A stretch of 64,000 nucleotides of DNA from Acuticoccus kalidii (lineage in GTDB: Bacteria > Pseudomonadota > Alphaproteobacteria > Rhizobiales > Amorphaceae): NCBI RefSeq assembly GCF_021556395.1, contig NZ_JAKGCS010000017.1, forward strand, positions 124,001 through 188,000, read 5' to 3'. How positions within the stretch are numbered: position 1 is the stretch's first letter; each line of letters begins with the position of its first letter. A model generated the notes under the pieces. It worked only from the letters and a program-made list of their open reading frames with translations, was not told the origin of the DNA and made no database searches. Position numbers and translations under genes: made by a program. Below, piece after piece: positions 46,032 through 55,338 of the stretch.

Positions 46032-47006
46032 GTGACTGATGCAACCAACGACGACCTCGTCCTGCCCTTCTCGGTCGACGCGCTCGACGTGCGCGGCCGC
46101 GTTGCGCGGCTCGGTCCGGCCCTCGATTCCATTTTGCGGCGACACGATTATCCGCCCGCCGTCTCGCGCCTGCTCGGCGAGGCCGTGATCCTCAACGTCC
46201 TCTTCGCCACCGCGCTGAAGATGGAGGGTCGCGTGATCCTCCAGATTCAGTCGAACGGCCCCGTGTCCCTCCTCGTGACCGACTTCACGAGCCCGGAGGG
46301 CCTGCGCGGCTATGCGAAGTTCGATGAGGCGGCCATCGCCGCGCTGCCCGACTCGCACACCTTGCAGGATCTCGTCGGCGAGGGCTCGCTCGCCCTCACC
46401 GTCGACCCGCGCGCCAATATGCGGCGCTATCAGGGTGTCGTCGCGCTGTCGGGCGAAAGCCTCGAAGAGGTGGCGCTCGCCTATTTCACCCAGTCGGAGC
46501 AGATTCCGACGATGGTCCGCCTCGCCGTCGCGGAGACGATCGAGCGCCAGCCGGGTGAGGAGCCGCGCCGCACCTGGCGGGGCGGCGGCGTCACCGTGCA
46601 GTTTCTGCCGGAAGCGGCGGACCGGATCGTCGTGCGCGATCTCGACCCCGGCGACGCGCCGGACGGCATCGACGCCGACGACCGGGAGGACGACGACGCC
46701 TGGGTGGAGGCCGCCGCTCGCACGCAGAGCGCGATGGACCACGAGCTGGTCGATCCCGGCATCAGCGCCGAGCGCCTGCTGCTGCGACTTTTTCACCAGC
46801 GCGACGTTCGGGTCTTCGATCCGTTCACCTTGAGTGCAGACTGCAACTGCTCAACTCATCGCATCAAGACGATGCTCGAGCAGTTCGACGATGGCGACCG
46901 TTCCTCCATGGTGGAGGACGGAGTAATCAAGGTGACATGCGAGTTTTGCAACACGCACTACACGTTCGATCCGGAGAAGCTCGAACCGATCGGCGAGCCG
47001 CATTGA
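46032..47006 (+). CDS. hslO: Redox-regulated chaperone Hsp33
   Basis: 324 residues. N-terminal Hsp33 domain (VSRLLGEAVILNVLFATALKMEGRVILQIQSNGP) and the C-terminal zinc switch Cys271-x-Cys273 and Cys303-x2-Cys306. Oxidation releases zinc and activates the holdase. GTG at 46032 follows GGAGCG. The central insert DGIDADDREDDD is acidic. It follows the MgtC-like gene by 173 nt and precedes the efflux genes. Confidence 0.96.
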   Translation: MTDATNDDLVLPFSVDALDVRGRVARLGPALDSILRRHDYPPAVSRLLGEAVILNVLFATALKMEGRVILQIQSNGPVSLLVTDFTSPEGLRGYAKFDEAAIAALPDSHTLQDLVGEGSLALTVDPRANMRRYQGVVALSGESLEEVALAYFTQSEQIPTMVRLAVAETIERQPGEEPRRTWRGGGVTVQFLPEAADRIVVRDLDPGDAPDGIDADDREDDDAWVEAAARTQSAMDHELVDPGISAERLLLRLFHQRDVRVFDPFTLSADCNCSTHRIKTMLEQFDDGDRSSMVEDGVIKVTCEFCNTHYTFDPEKLEPIGEPH

Positions 47007-47010
47007 GGCC

Positions 47011-47046
47011 CGTCATCGGAAGCGGCGAAGGTCGCTTCCGATGACG
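47011..47046 (+). promoter_or_regulatory. Perfect 14-bp hairpin spanning the start of the efflux adaptor gene
   Basis: CGTCATCGGAAGCG (47011-47024) pairs exactly with CGCTTCCGATGACG (47033-47046) around the 8-nt loop GCGAAGGT. The loop carries the likely ribosome site GAAGG (47027-47031), while the ATG at 47041 is paired in the 3' arm. It could act as a translational switch, or as an hslO 3'-end structure without a U-tract. Confidence 0.65.
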
Positions 47047-48426
47047 CGCGCCCTCCGAATCGGCGCGCAGGCGGTGTTGCCCGCGCTCGTCCTCTTCGGG
47101 GCGTTCCTCGCCACCGAACGCCTCGTAAGCACCTCGCCCTATCAAGGCGGCCTGCCGCCACAGGGCGAGGAAACCGTTTACCCCGTCACGGCGAGCGACG
47201 CCGCGGTCGACACCAACCGCGCGACGCTTCGCGCGTTCGGCACCATCGTCGCGGCCGAAAGCGCAGAGCTGCGCGTCGCCTCTCCCGGTGAGGTGGTCGA
47301 CGTCCACGACCGGCTGAAGGTCGGCGAGACCGTCGAGAAGGGCGCCGCGCTCGTCACGATCGACCCCTTCGCCTATGAAGGCGCGCTGCGCGAGGCGCGC
47401 GCCCAGCTCGCCGAGGCCGTCGCCGGCCGCGAGGAAGCCGCCGCCCGCATCGCGATGGAGACGAGCGCGCTCGAACGCGCCGAGGAACAGCTCGAACTCG
47501 CGACACGCGACCTTTCCCGCGCGCGGCAGCTCGTCTCCTCCGGCAACATTACCGAGAAGGGGGTCGACGATCGCCGCCTTCTCGTCAGCCAGGCGAACCA
47601 GACACTCGACCAGCGGCGCTACACGCTGAAGGCGGAGGAAGCCCGGCTCGATCAGCAGATCGCGGCGGTGGAGCGGCTCGAATCGGCCGTCGAGAGCGCC
47701 GAGCGGGCGCTGCGCGACACCGTCCTCACCGCCCCATTTACCGCCATTATCCGCGATGAGAGCGCCGCGATCGGCCAGCTTCTCGGCGCGAACGACGTCG
47801 CCGTCTCGCTCATCGGGGCCGACGCGGTCGACGTGCGCTTCGTGCTCTCCGACCAGCGCTATGGCCGCCTTCTCGCCGGCGGCTCGTTGATCGGCGCGCC
47901 GGTGAGCGTCACGTGGCGGATCGGCGACATCCCGCTCGATTACGAGGCGCACATCACCCGCGTCGGCGCCGACATCGCGAGCGACACCGGCGGCGTCGAC
48001 GTGTTCGCCCGGCTGGTGACGCCCGAGGGGCGGCCGGTGCCGCGCCCCGGCGCCTTCGTCGAGGTGACGGTGCCGGGCCCGGTCCATCCGGGCTCCGTGC
48101 GCCTGCCGGCGACGGCGCTCTATGGCGACGTCGTCTATGTCATCACCGAGGCGGCGCGGTTGAAGGCGGTGCCGGTCCGCCTGCTCGCGCTCGATGATGG
48201 CGAGGTGATCCTCTCCGGCGCGGTCGAGACCGGCGATGCCGTGGTCACCACCCGGCTCGCCGAGGTGGGCGAAGGGATCAAGGTGCGCCGTGTCGGTCCG
48301 CCGCCCTCGCCGAGCCTTGCCGATCTGACCCCGCCGCCACCGACTTCGCTATCCCCCGCGGCGCCCGTCGAGGAGGCGCCGCAGCGCCGCCCCCGCCGGC
48401 AAGAGACCACGCGGGAGCGCTCTTAG
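47041..48426 (+). CDS. RND efflux periplasmic adaptor (membrane fusion protein)
   Basis: 461 residues. An N-terminal membrane anchor (about 8-25) precedes the lipoyl half-motifs (GEVVDVHDRLKVGETVEKGAALVTIDP near 80-107 and LTAPFTAIIRDE near 228), a long coiled coil between them (about 110-220), a beta-barrel domain, and a Pro-rich tail. It links the inner-membrane pump to an outer-membrane channel. No TolC-type gene is in the window. The stop overlaps the pump start by one base. Confidence 0.93.
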   Translation: MTRALRIGAQAVLPALVLFGAFLATERLVSTSPYQGGLPPQGEETVYPVTASDAAVDTNRATLRAFGTIVAAESAELRVASPGEVVDVHDRLKVGETVEKGAALVTIDPFAYEGALREARAQLAEAVAGREEAAARIAMETSALERAEEQLELATRDLSRARQLVSSGNITEKGVDDRRLLVSQANQTLDQRRYTLKAEEARLDQQIAAVERLESAVESAERALRDTVLTAPFTAIIRDESAAIGQLLGANDVAVSLIGADAVDVRFVLSDQRYGRLLAGGSLIGAPVSVTWRIGDIPLDYEAHITRVGADIASDTGGVDVFARLVTPEGRPVPRPGAFVEVTVPGPVHPGSVRLPATALYGDVVYVITEAARLKAVPVRLLALDDGEVILSGAVETGDAVVTTRLAEVGEGIKVRRVGPPPSPSLADLTPPPPTSLSPAAPVEEAPQRRPRRQETTRERS

Positions 48427-51400
48427 TGACGCCCGCTTCGCTGATCGCGCAGTTCGCGAAGCATCCGAACGCCGCCAATCTCCTGATGATCCTGATGCTG
48501 GTGCTCGGCTTCTTCGCCGTCACCAACCTCACGACGCGCTTCTGGCCGCCGACCGAGCTCAACGAGATCGAAGTCTCGATCCCCTGGCCGGGCGCGAGCG
48601 CGGAGGACGTCAGCAAGAATATCCTGTCCGCCGTCGAGCCGGCGGTGCGCTTTCTCGACGGGGTCGACAACACACGGTCGATCGCGCGCGACGGCTCCGC
48701 CTTCACCTCCATCGCCTTCGAGCCGGGCACGGCGATGCAGAAGGCGCTCAACGATGTCGAGCAGGCGGTCGCCGCGATCACCACCCTGCCGGAAGAGGCC
48801 GAAACGCCCGTCATCCGGTACGACACGATGCGCGATCCGGTCGGCAAGATCAGCCTGTCCGGCCCGTTCTCCGAGGAGGCGCTGCAGGTCTTCGCGCGCC
48901 GCATTCGCGACGACCTCCTCGCGCGCGGGCTCGACAAGATCTCCTTCGGCGGCCTTCGCGAGCGGGAGATCATCGTCGACGCGCGCGAGCACGACCTTCT
49001 GCGCCTCGGTCTCACCACCGAGGATATCGCGACGGCGATCCGAACCAACACCGTCGACCGCCCGTCCGGCGTCCTCGACGGGGCGGTCGATCGCCAGGTG
49101 CGCGTCGTGTCGGACGAGGAGACGCCGACCGCGATCGCGGCGATCACGGTGAAGGCGCTCGGCAACGGGGAACGGATCCGGATCGGGGACGTCGCGGACG
49201 TCTCGGCCGGTTTCGCGCGCGGCTCGATCACCGGGCTGCGGAACGGCAATCCGGCGATCGAGCTCACCGTCGAGCGGGCGCAGACCGCGGATGCGCTGGC
49301 GACGGACCGCATCGTGCGCGACTATGTCGACGAGGTGTCGCGTATCCTTCCCGCGAGCCTCACGATCAAGCTCTACGATGTCAGCACCGTGCAGCTCTGG
49401 GATCGCATCTCGATGCTGATCACCAATGGCTGGCAGGGGCTCGCCTTCGTTCTCGTCGTGCTCTTCCTGTTTCTCGACGCGCGGATCGCCTTTTGGGTGG
49501 CGCTCGGCGTTCCCGTCGCCTTCGCCGGCACGCTCGCCGTGATGCTCGCGACCGGGCAGTCGATCAACATGATCTCATTGTTCGCGCTGATCATGATGCT
49601 CGGCGTCATCGTCGACGACGCGATCGTGGTCGGTGAGCACGCCGACACGCTCGCCTCTCGCGGGGTGCCGCCGGAGGAGGCGGCGACGCGCGGCGCGACC
49701 GAAATGCTGGTGCCCGTCCTCGCCTCCTCGCTGACGACGATCGCGGCCCTCGCCCCGATCTTTTTGATGCGCGACATTATCGGGCAGATGATGGCGGTGC
49801 TCCCGCTCGTCGGGATCGCGATCATCGTCGCCTCGCTGATCGAGTGCTTCTTCGTCCTTCCCGGCCACCTCGCCCATTCCGGGCGCCCGCCATCGGGGCT
49901 GGCGATCGGCCGCTTCCTGCGCCTCACGGTCATGGCCGGTATCGGAGCGGCCTTTATCGGGGCTCTCATCAACGCTGGTGCGCATTTCGCGGCCCCTGGC
50001 GGCACCGGCCCTCTCGCGCTGTTGCGGCCCGTCCTCGAGCTTCCGGCGAGCCTTCTCGCGGTCGTCGCGATCCTTGTCGGGCTCGCTTTGGCCGGCCTCG
50101 TCGAGCGGCGTCTCGCGCGGCGGAGCGGACGCATGGCGCGCCCGTCGCCGCTCCAGCGCTTCAGGACGGCGTTTGATCGGCGCTTCAACGGCTTCCGGGA
50201 CGGGCTGTTCACCCGCATCGTCGCCGCGAGCTACGCCTTCCGCTACACCACGCTCGCCCTCGCGATCGCGGCGGTGATGATCGTGGTCTACGGGCTCTAT
50301 CTCGGCGGCGGCCACGTGCGCTTCATCTTCTTCCCCTCCCCCGAGGCCGAATTCGTGATGGCTCGGGTCGAGTTTCAGCCCGGCACGCCGCGCGAGGAGG
50401 CGATCGCGGGCGTGCAGGCGATCGAGGCCGCGCTCGAACGGGTCGAGGCCGAGCTCGCGCCGCCGGGAGAAGCGCTCGTCGAGGACGTCTATGCCCTGAT
50501 CGGCCGCTCCGGCCGCGATCGGGGCGACAATCTCGCCACCATCGCGGTCCAGCTCACCCCATCGGAGACGCGATCGGTGCGAACGCCGCATCTGGTGCGG
50601 GCCTGGACCGAGGCGATGCCGCAGCTTTCCGGCCTCAAACGCGCGTCGATCGCCGAGCGGCGCGGCGGCCCGCCGGGGCGCGATATCGACCTCAAGCTCA
50701 CCGGCGGCGACGCGGCCTCGCTGAAGGCCGCCGCAGCCGACGTGATGGCGGCGATGGAGGACTTTCCGGGCGTCTCGGCCATCACCGACGATCTGCCCTA
50801 TGGCAAGCCGGAGATCACCATCGCGCTCACCCCCCGCGGCGCAGCGCTCGGCTTCTCGGTCGAGACCATCGGCCGGCAGATCCGCGGCGCGTTCGAGGGC
50901 GAGATCGCCCGCCGCCTCGCCCAGGGGGAGGAGGAGGTGCCCGTGCGGGTGCGCCAGCGCGTCGGCGGCGCGCCCGTGCCCTTGGAGGACATCTTCCTGC
51001 GCGCCCCGAACGGCACCTTCGTGCCGCTCACCGAGGTCGCCGCGCTGACCGAGCGCAACACCTTCTCGCTCATCCTGCGGCGCGACGGCGTCGTCACCAT
51101 CGCCGTCACCGCCGATGTCGACCCGGCGGTCGCCTCGCCTCAGGACGTCACGCGCCGGATCGCCGAGGAGATCCTGCCGGGCGTCACCGCCCAATACGAT
51201 GTGCGCGGCGAGTTCGCCGGACGCGACAGGGAAAGGCGGCGCTCGTTCGAGGATCTGCGTCAGGGGGCCTATCTTGCGATGATCGTGATCTATCTCACGC
51301 TCGCGCTGGTGTTCGGCTCTTATTGGCGACCGATCGTGATCATGATGATCATTCCGTTCGGGGCCGTCGGCGCGATCATCGGCCATGTCGCGCTCGGGAT

Positions 51401-51791
51401 GAGCCTGACGATCGTCAGCTTCGTCGGGCTCCTCGGCCTCGCGGGGATCCTCGTCAACGACTCGATCATCCTCGTCAAACGGTTCGACGAGCGGATCGAG
51501 GACGGCGAAGACCACGCGGCGGCCGCGGTCGGCGCCAGCGCGGACAGGCTGCGCGCGGTGCTCCTCACGTCGTTGACGACGATTGGCGGGCTGTTCCCGT
51601 TGCTGTTCGAAACGTCGATGTCGGCGCAGTTCTTGTTGCCGATGGCGGTGACGATCGTCTTCGGGCTCGCGGCGGCGACGGTGCTCGTCCTCATCCTCGT
51701 GCCGACGCTGATCGGCATCGGGTTCGATATCGGGCGCGTCTTCCGCGTTCTGATCGGGGAACGGGCGGACCGGGGGGCGGCGGCGCGTTAG
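48426..51791 (+). CDS. RND-family efflux pump inner-membrane transporter
   Basis: 1121 residues. Two repeats of six membrane segments with large periplasmic loops, typical of AcrB-like HAE1/ACR_tran proteins: FAKHPNAANLLMILMLVLGFF at the start, VDDAIVVGEHAD in repeat one with an acidic pair in the fourth helix, and LAGILVNDSIILVKRFDER in repeat two. It should extrude drugs, lipids or metabolites with proton motive force. An extra hydrophobic stretch (about 490-560) between TM6 and TM7 makes it longer than AcrB. GTG at 48426 overlaps the adaptor stop. Substrate unknown. Confidence 0.95.
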   Translation: MTPASLIAQFAKHPNAANLLMILMLVLGFFAVTNLTTRFWPPTELNEIEVSIPWPGASAEDVSKNILSAVEPAVRFLDGVDNTRSIARDGSAFTSIAFEPGTAMQKALNDVEQAVAAITTLPEEAETPVIRYDTMRDPVGKISLSGPFSEEALQVFARRIRDDLLARGLDKISFGGLREREIIVDAREHDLLRLGLTTEDIATAIRTNTVDRPSGVLDGAVDRQVRVVSDEETPTAIAAITVKALGNGERIRIGDVADVSAGFARGSITGLRNGNPAIELTVERAQTADALATDRIVRDYVDEVSRILPASLTIKLYDVSTVQLWDRISMLITNGWQGLAFVLVVLFLFLDARIAFWVALGVPVAFAGTLAVMLATGQSINMISLFALIMMLGVIVDDAIVVGEHADTLASRGVPPEEAATRGATEMLVPVLASSLTTIAALAPIFLMRDIIGQMMAVLPLVGIAIIVASLIECFFVLPGHLAHSGRPPSGLAIGRFLRLTVMAGIGAAFIGALINAGAHFAAPGGTGPLALLRPVLELPASLLAVVAILVGLALAGLVERRLARRSGRMARPSPLQRFRTAFDRRFNGFRDGLFTRIVAASYAFRYTTLALAIAAVMIVVYGLYLGGGHVRFIFFPSPEAEFVMARVEFQPGTPREEAIAGVQAIEAALERVEAELAPPGEALVEDVYALIGRSGRDRGDNLATIAVQLTPSETRSVRTPHLVRAWTEAMPQLSGLKRASIAERRGGPPGRDIDLKLTGGDAASLKAAAADVMAAMEDFPGVSAITDDLPYGKPEITIALTPRGAALGFSVETIGRQIRGAFEGEIARRLAQGEEEVPVRVRQRVGGAPVPLEDIFLRAPNGTFVPLTEVAALTERNTFSLILRRDGVVTIAVTADVDPAVASPQDVTRRIAEEILPGVTAQYDVRGEFAGRDRERRRSFEDLRQGAYLAMIVIYLTLALVFGSYWRPIVIMMIIPFGAVGAIIGHVALGMSLTIVSFVGLLGLAGILVNDSIILVKRFDERIEDGEDHAAAAVGASADRLRAVLLTSLTTIGGLFPLLFETSMSAQFLLPMAVTIVFGLAAATVLVLILVPTLIGIGFDIGRVFRVLIGERADRGAAAR

Positions 51792-51871
51792 CCCGGCGCG
51801 CGGCGCATCAGGCGTGTGGCGGTGCGTGATGTGCGAGGTGGCCGGCGCGCGGGCCGGCCCGGCCAATGCAG

Positions 51872-51903
51872 AAAAGCGCGCCACGTAATCCCACGTCGCG
51901 CGC
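51872..51903 (-). terminator. Probable terminator of the TPR protein gene
   Basis: On the minus strand GCGCGC-G-ACGT pairs with ACGT-GG-CGCGC around GGGATT and is followed by TTTT. It lies 16 nt past the stop of the TPR gene. Confidence 0.55.
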
Positions 51904-51919
51904 CACCTTTGCGGTCGCC

Positions 51920-52564
51920 TCAGATGTCGAGACCGGCGATTTCCGCGGCATAGCGATCCCGGCGGGTGCGGGTGTCTTCGAGGAAGGGGTGGACGGCCAG
52001 CGCACGGTCCATCACCTCGACGGCTTCGGCCTTGCGCTCCAGCGTGACGAGAATCATCGCGAAGCCGACGAGGGCGCCCCAATGGCGCGGCTCCCGCTGC
52101 AGCACCTGCTCGATATCGGCGACGGCCTGGCCGTAATGCTCCATCATGAAATGGACGGTCGCGCGGCGGTTCCAGCCTTCCGCGAAATCCGGCTGAAGGC
52201 GGACGACGCCGTCCAGCAGATCGAGCGCGTCGGCGAAGCGGCGCTCCTTGATGGCGGTGGCCGAGCGCTCCATCAGCAGATCGACGGTCGGACTGCCCGA
52301 TTGGGACAGACGGCGTACGATATAGGACGCGATCCGGTCCGCCCGACGCTTGGTCTTGGCGTTGGCGAGGCGGCCGTACATCAGATCGAGCCGCGCTTCG
52401 CGGCGCTCTTCGGCCGTGTTCGAGGCCGAGTCGCGTCGATCCCCCTTCGCGTTCGCCGCGTCGGAGGTGATGCCCGGCACCGTGGGCACGGAACCGGATT
52501 GTTGGGCGCTTACGGGGACGGCAAGCGCGACGAGCAACACGAGTGAGCTTGCAACCTTGATCAT
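51920..52564 (-). CDS. Secreted TPR-repeat protein
   Basis: 214 residues. A signal peptide (MIKVASSLVLLVALAVPVSA, cleavage near residue 20) is followed by a basic linker and three to four TPR-like repeats (about 90-200), with typical spacing in FADALDLLDGVVRLQPDFAEGWNRRA. A periplasmic scaffolding or assembly role is likely, partners unknown. Several in-frame starts exist upstream; ATG 52564 was chosen for the clean signal peptide. Homologues are annotated only as tetratricopeptide repeat proteins. Confidence 0.82.
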   Translation of the reverse strand: MIKVASSLVLLVALAVPVSAQQSGSVPTVPGITSDAANAKGDRRDSASNTAEERREARLDLMYGRLANAKTKRRADRIASYIVRRLSQSGSPTVDLLMERSATAIKERRFADALDLLDGVVRLQPDFAEGWNRRATVHFMMEHYGQAVADIEQVLQREPRHWGALVGFAMILVTLERKAEAVEVMDRALAVHPFLEDTRTRRDRYAAEIAGLDI

Positions 52565-52662
52565 AGCCCCATTATGCGGCCGCCCAGCGGGGGCCGTCAA
52601 AGGGGTGATGCTGTCGCAAGTGCGTGATCGGCGCGCGGAGTCAGCCCCGCGCAAGCCAAAGC

Positions 52663-52788
52663 TCAGCCCTGACGCGCCTTATAGCGGGGGGCCTTCTTAT
52701 TGATGATGTAGACGCGACCCTTGCGACGGACCAGCTTGTTGTTGCGGTCACGCGCCATCAGCGCCTTGAGCGAGTTCTTGATCTTCAT
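52663..52788 (-). CDS. rpmJ: Ribosomal protein bL36, zinc-free type
   Basis: 41 residues starting [16 protein letters not shown] and ending [12 protein letters not shown]. It is the C-minus form of bL36, lacking the four zinc ligands (CxxC...CxxxxH), usual for many alphaproteobacteria. It binds 23S rRNA in the large subunit. The ATG at 52788 has CCAGGACCAG upstream. It stands alone between the min operon and the TPR gene. Confidence 0.96.
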   Translation of the reverse strand: MKIKNSLKALMARDRNNKLVRRKGRVYIINKKAPRYKARQG

Positions 52789-52817
52789 GACTGGTCCTGG
52801 ACGAATACAAACGTCGG

Positions 52818-52849
52818 CAAACGAAAGAACGGCGCGGAGGGTCCGCGCC
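52818..52849 (-). terminator. Terminator of the minCDE operon
   Basis: On the minus strand GGCGCGGA and TCCGCGCC (52842-52849 and 52831-52838) form a perfect 8-bp stem with a 3-nt loop, followed by the T-rich GTTCTTTCGTTTG. It lies 38 nt after the minE stop and upstream of rpmJ. Confidence 0.7.
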
Positions 52850-52886
52850 GTAAGCACCGTCTATTAGGGAAGTCGGCGGTCGAGTG

Positions 52887-53171
52887 TCAACCCGTCGCGG
52901 CGAGACGGACCGGTTCGCCTTGCTGATCGTGCAACGGCAGCTCCACCTCGACTTCGAGGAGGGAGACTTCGTTACCCCGATCCATCGCCACCTTCACCTT
53001 GTCGTGGTCGATCGGCATATGCTTCGCGATCACGGCGAGGATCTCCTCGCGGAGCTGGGCGACGAGGTCGGAGTTTCCGAGCGCGGCACGTTCGTGCGCG
53101 AGGATGATCTGAAGCCGCTCGCGCGCCACCGGCGCGGAGGACTTCTTTCGGAAGAGCTCGAGTAGGTTCAT
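52887..53171 (-). CDS. minE: Cell division topological specificity factor MinE
   Basis: 94 residues. N-terminal membrane/MinD-binding segment ([23 protein letters not shown]) and the C-terminal dimerisation domain ([20 protein letters not shown]). It stimulates MinD ATPase and drives pole-to-pole oscillation. Its start overlaps the minD stop (ATGA). Confidence 0.97.
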   Translation of the reverse strand: MNLLELFRKKSSAPVARERLQIILAHERAALGNSDLVAQLREEILAVIAKHMPIDHDKVKVAMDRGNEVSLLEVEVELPLHDQQGEPVRLAATG

Positions 53172-53983
53172 GCTGCCTTCCTTGCGAAAATCTTTCCAAA
53201 CAGGCCCCGACGATCGGTCGGGATCTGGATCTGGACGTCTTCGCCCATCAGTCGGCGCGCGGCATCCGTATAGGCCTTGGAGGCGATCGATGCGGGCGAG
53301 CCCAGCGTGACCGGCATGCCAAGGTTAGACGCTTTCAACACGTCTTGGCTTTCCGGCACGACCGCGAGGAGCGGGATCGACAGGATCTCCAGAACGTCAT
53401 CGACCTTCAGCATCTCGCCACGCTCGGCGCGCGCCGGGTCGTAACGGGTCAGCAGGAGGAACTTGTCGATTCGCTCGTCGTTTTCGGCCTTCATGGTCTT
53501 CGAGTCGAGAAGACCGATGATGCGGTCGGAGTCACGCACGGACGAGACTTCGGGGTTGGTGGTGACGATCGCGACGTCGGCATGGCGCATGGCGAGCGTC
53601 GCGCCGCGTTCGATACCGGCGGGGCTGTCGCAGAGAATATAGTCGAACTTCTCGCGCATTTCGCCGATCACGCGATCGACGCCGTCTTCGGTGAGGGCGT
53701 CTTTGTCGCGCGTCTGAGAGGCGGGAAGCAGCGACAGGGTGTCGATCCGCTTGTCGCGGATCAGCGCCTGATTGAGCTTCGCATCGCCGTTGATGACGTT
53801 GATGAGGTCGAACACCACGCGACGCTCGGCCCCCATGACGAGGTCGAGATTGCGCAGACCCACGTCGAAATCGACGATGGCGACATTGGCGCCCGTCTTT
53901 GCGAGCGCGGCGCCAAGCGCGGCGGTTGATGTGGTCTTGCCGACGCCCCCCTTGCCGGACGTGACAACCAGGACTTTCGCCAT
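53168..53983 (-). CDS. minD: Septum site-determining ATPase MinD
   Basis: 271 residues. Deviant Walker [10 protein letters not shown] (residues 10-18), switch [10 protein letters not shown] and a C-terminal amphipathic membrane helix ([12 protein letters not shown]). It recruits MinC to the membrane and oscillates with MinE. ATG at 53983 follows AAAGGGATG; it starts 4 nt after minC. An in-frame ATG seven codons upstream is inside the minC end. Confidence 0.98.
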   Translation of the reverse strand: MAKVLVVTSGKGGVGKTTSTAALGAALAKTGANVAIVDFDVGLRNLDLVMGAERRVVFDLINVINGDAKLNQALIRDKRIDTLSLLPASQTRDKDALTEDGVDRVIGEMREKFDYILCDSPAGIERGATLAMRHADVAIVTTNPEVSSVRDSDRIIGLLDSKTMKAENDERIDKFLLLTRYDPARAERGEMLKVDDVLEILSIPLLAVVPESQDVLKASNLGMPVTLGSPASIASKAYTDAARRLMGEDVQIQIPTDRRGLFGKIFARKAA

Positions 53984-53987
53984 CCGT

Positions 53988-54797
53988 TCATCCCTTTCCA
54001 TTGAAGGCGGCCATCTTGAGGGCGTCGCCGTCGAGCCATGCTTGGACGGCGCGGCCCACGAAGCCGCGCTCCAAATCTTCCGCGGTCTTGTAGAGACCGT
54101 CGATCGCGACGAGCTCGGCATGCAGCGCCTGCGCGAAGATGCGCGCCTTGCGGTTGCCGTTCGAGCCGGCGATGGCGCGTCCGCGGAGCGCGCCATAAAC
54201 GTGAATCGAGCCGGCTGCGATCACTTCCGAGCCGGATGCGACGGAACCGATGACGGTGACGTCGCCTTTGAGATTGACCACCGACTGACCCGATCGGATC
54301 GGCGCGTCGATGATCAGCGTATCGGGCTCGCTGGGCTCCTCGATCGCCTTCTCGACTGCGGCGATCGCGGCTTCCGCGACGGCGTCGAGATCGGGCTTCG
54401 GGACACTGCTTTCCGCCGAATCCGCCTTGTCGGCGGCTGATCCTGCGGTCTCCGCGAGCTGGGCGAGCCCGGCGATTTCCTTGCCGCCGGACAGGATCGG
54501 CGGCAAACCGCGCGCATCGGCACCGAGTTCGCCGGGGGCGCGGCCATCGAGCCCCATGATGGTGATGTGCCGCCGCTTCAACTCGGTGATCAGGTGGACG
54601 AGCTCCGGCCGCGTCGGCGGCATATGGGAGATGTCCACCACCACGGGCCGTCCGGCGAAAAAGCCCGGACTGCGCCGCGCGAACGTGTCGAAGTCTTCGA
54701 GCCACTCGGCCACGGGCGGCTGAGGCGATAGCACGAACGCCATGAAGGAGCGGCCCGTGAACCGGATGGCGCGCTGTGAAGGTGTTGTCTGTTGCAC
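53988..54797 (-). CDS. minC: Septum site-determining protein MinC
   Basis: 269 residues. N-terminal MinC domain (about 8-105), an Ala/Glu-rich linker (about 110-160) and the C-terminal beta-helix domain with SGQSVVNLKGDVTVIGSVASGSEVIAAGSIHVYG and RGRAIAG. It inhibits FtsZ polymerisation away from mid-cell. GTG at 54797 begins the operon minC-minD-minE. Confidence 0.96.
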   Translation of the reverse strand: MQQTTPSQRAIRFTGRSFMAFVLSPQPPVAEWLEDFDTFARRSPGFFAGRPVVVDISHMPPTRPELVHLITELKRRHITIMGLDGRAPGELGADARGLPPILSGGKEIAGLAQLAETAGSAADKADSAESSVPKPDLDAVAEAAIAAVEKAIEEPSEPDTLIIDAPIRSGQSVVNLKGDVTVIGSVASGSEVIAAGSIHVYGALRGRAIAGSNGNRKARIFAQALHAELVAIDGLYKTAEDLERGFVGRAVQAWLDGDALKMAAFNGKG

Positions 54798-55128
54798 GAG
54801 CGTTCAGTCCGGTTCCGCGTAATGACCAATCTCAATACGAACGCGGTGAAGGATTGGTTAACGACTGATTCGTTGCACCCTCTGAGGACGGCCATCCACA
54901 GATTCCGGACATAACCGCGGATCGAACCGTCAACCAACCGATCGGACGAAATTTAGCTTTTTGCTTAATATTTTGTTATTACCGCGATCGTTTCGGCGCG
55001 ATCAGGGTAAGGATCAAAAGAAACGCGGTCCCATCACTTCGGATCGCGTCAGAAATGTGGCGCCGGCGACGCCGGTTTGCCCCCCGAAGACGGCGTCTTC
55101 ACTTCGCGTCATCATCGGCGAACGCCGT
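54798..55128. other. Intergenic region between yacG and minC
   Basis: 331 bp without a gene. The middle is AT-rich (around 54950-54990, including AATATTTTGTTATT) and must hold the minC promoter. One GANTC site (54867-54871) is present. GAAGAC/GTCTTC at 55086-55100 and a longer AGACGGCGT/ACGCCGTCT pair near the yacG end could form 3' structures. Confidence 0.6.
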
Positions 55129-55338
55129 CTATCGCTCGTCTTCCTCGGTGTCGGGGACGGCGCTCGTGTCCTCCTCGACCACCGGGATCGCGTAATGGCC
55201 GCCGAGCCATCGGTGTAGATCGACGTCCTTGCACCGCTTCGAGCAGAACGGGCGCGTCGTGATCATCGCCGGCTTGCCGCAGATCGGGCACGGCTTGCCC
55301 GTGGAGCCGGGAATATTGTCGTTCTGCGCTCCGCTCAT
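55129..55338 (-). CDS. yacG: Zinc-binding DNA gyrase inhibitor YacG
   Basis: 69 residues. Four zinc ligands Cys17, Cys20, Cys32 and Cys36 (CPIC ... FCSKRCKDVDL) with RWLGGHYAIP behind them match YacG, which binds GyrB. The acidic tail is typical. ATG overlaps the maf stop (ATGA). Confidence 0.95.
   Translation of the reverse strand: MSGAQNDNIPGSTGKPCPICGKPAMITTRPFCSKRCKDVDLHRWLGGHYAIPVVEEDTSAVPDTEEDER

Noticed and set aside
51840-51859. GGCCGGC/GCCGGCC hairpin after the RND pump as a terminator
   Set aside because: A 7-bp GC stem without a U-tract is common by chance at this base composition.
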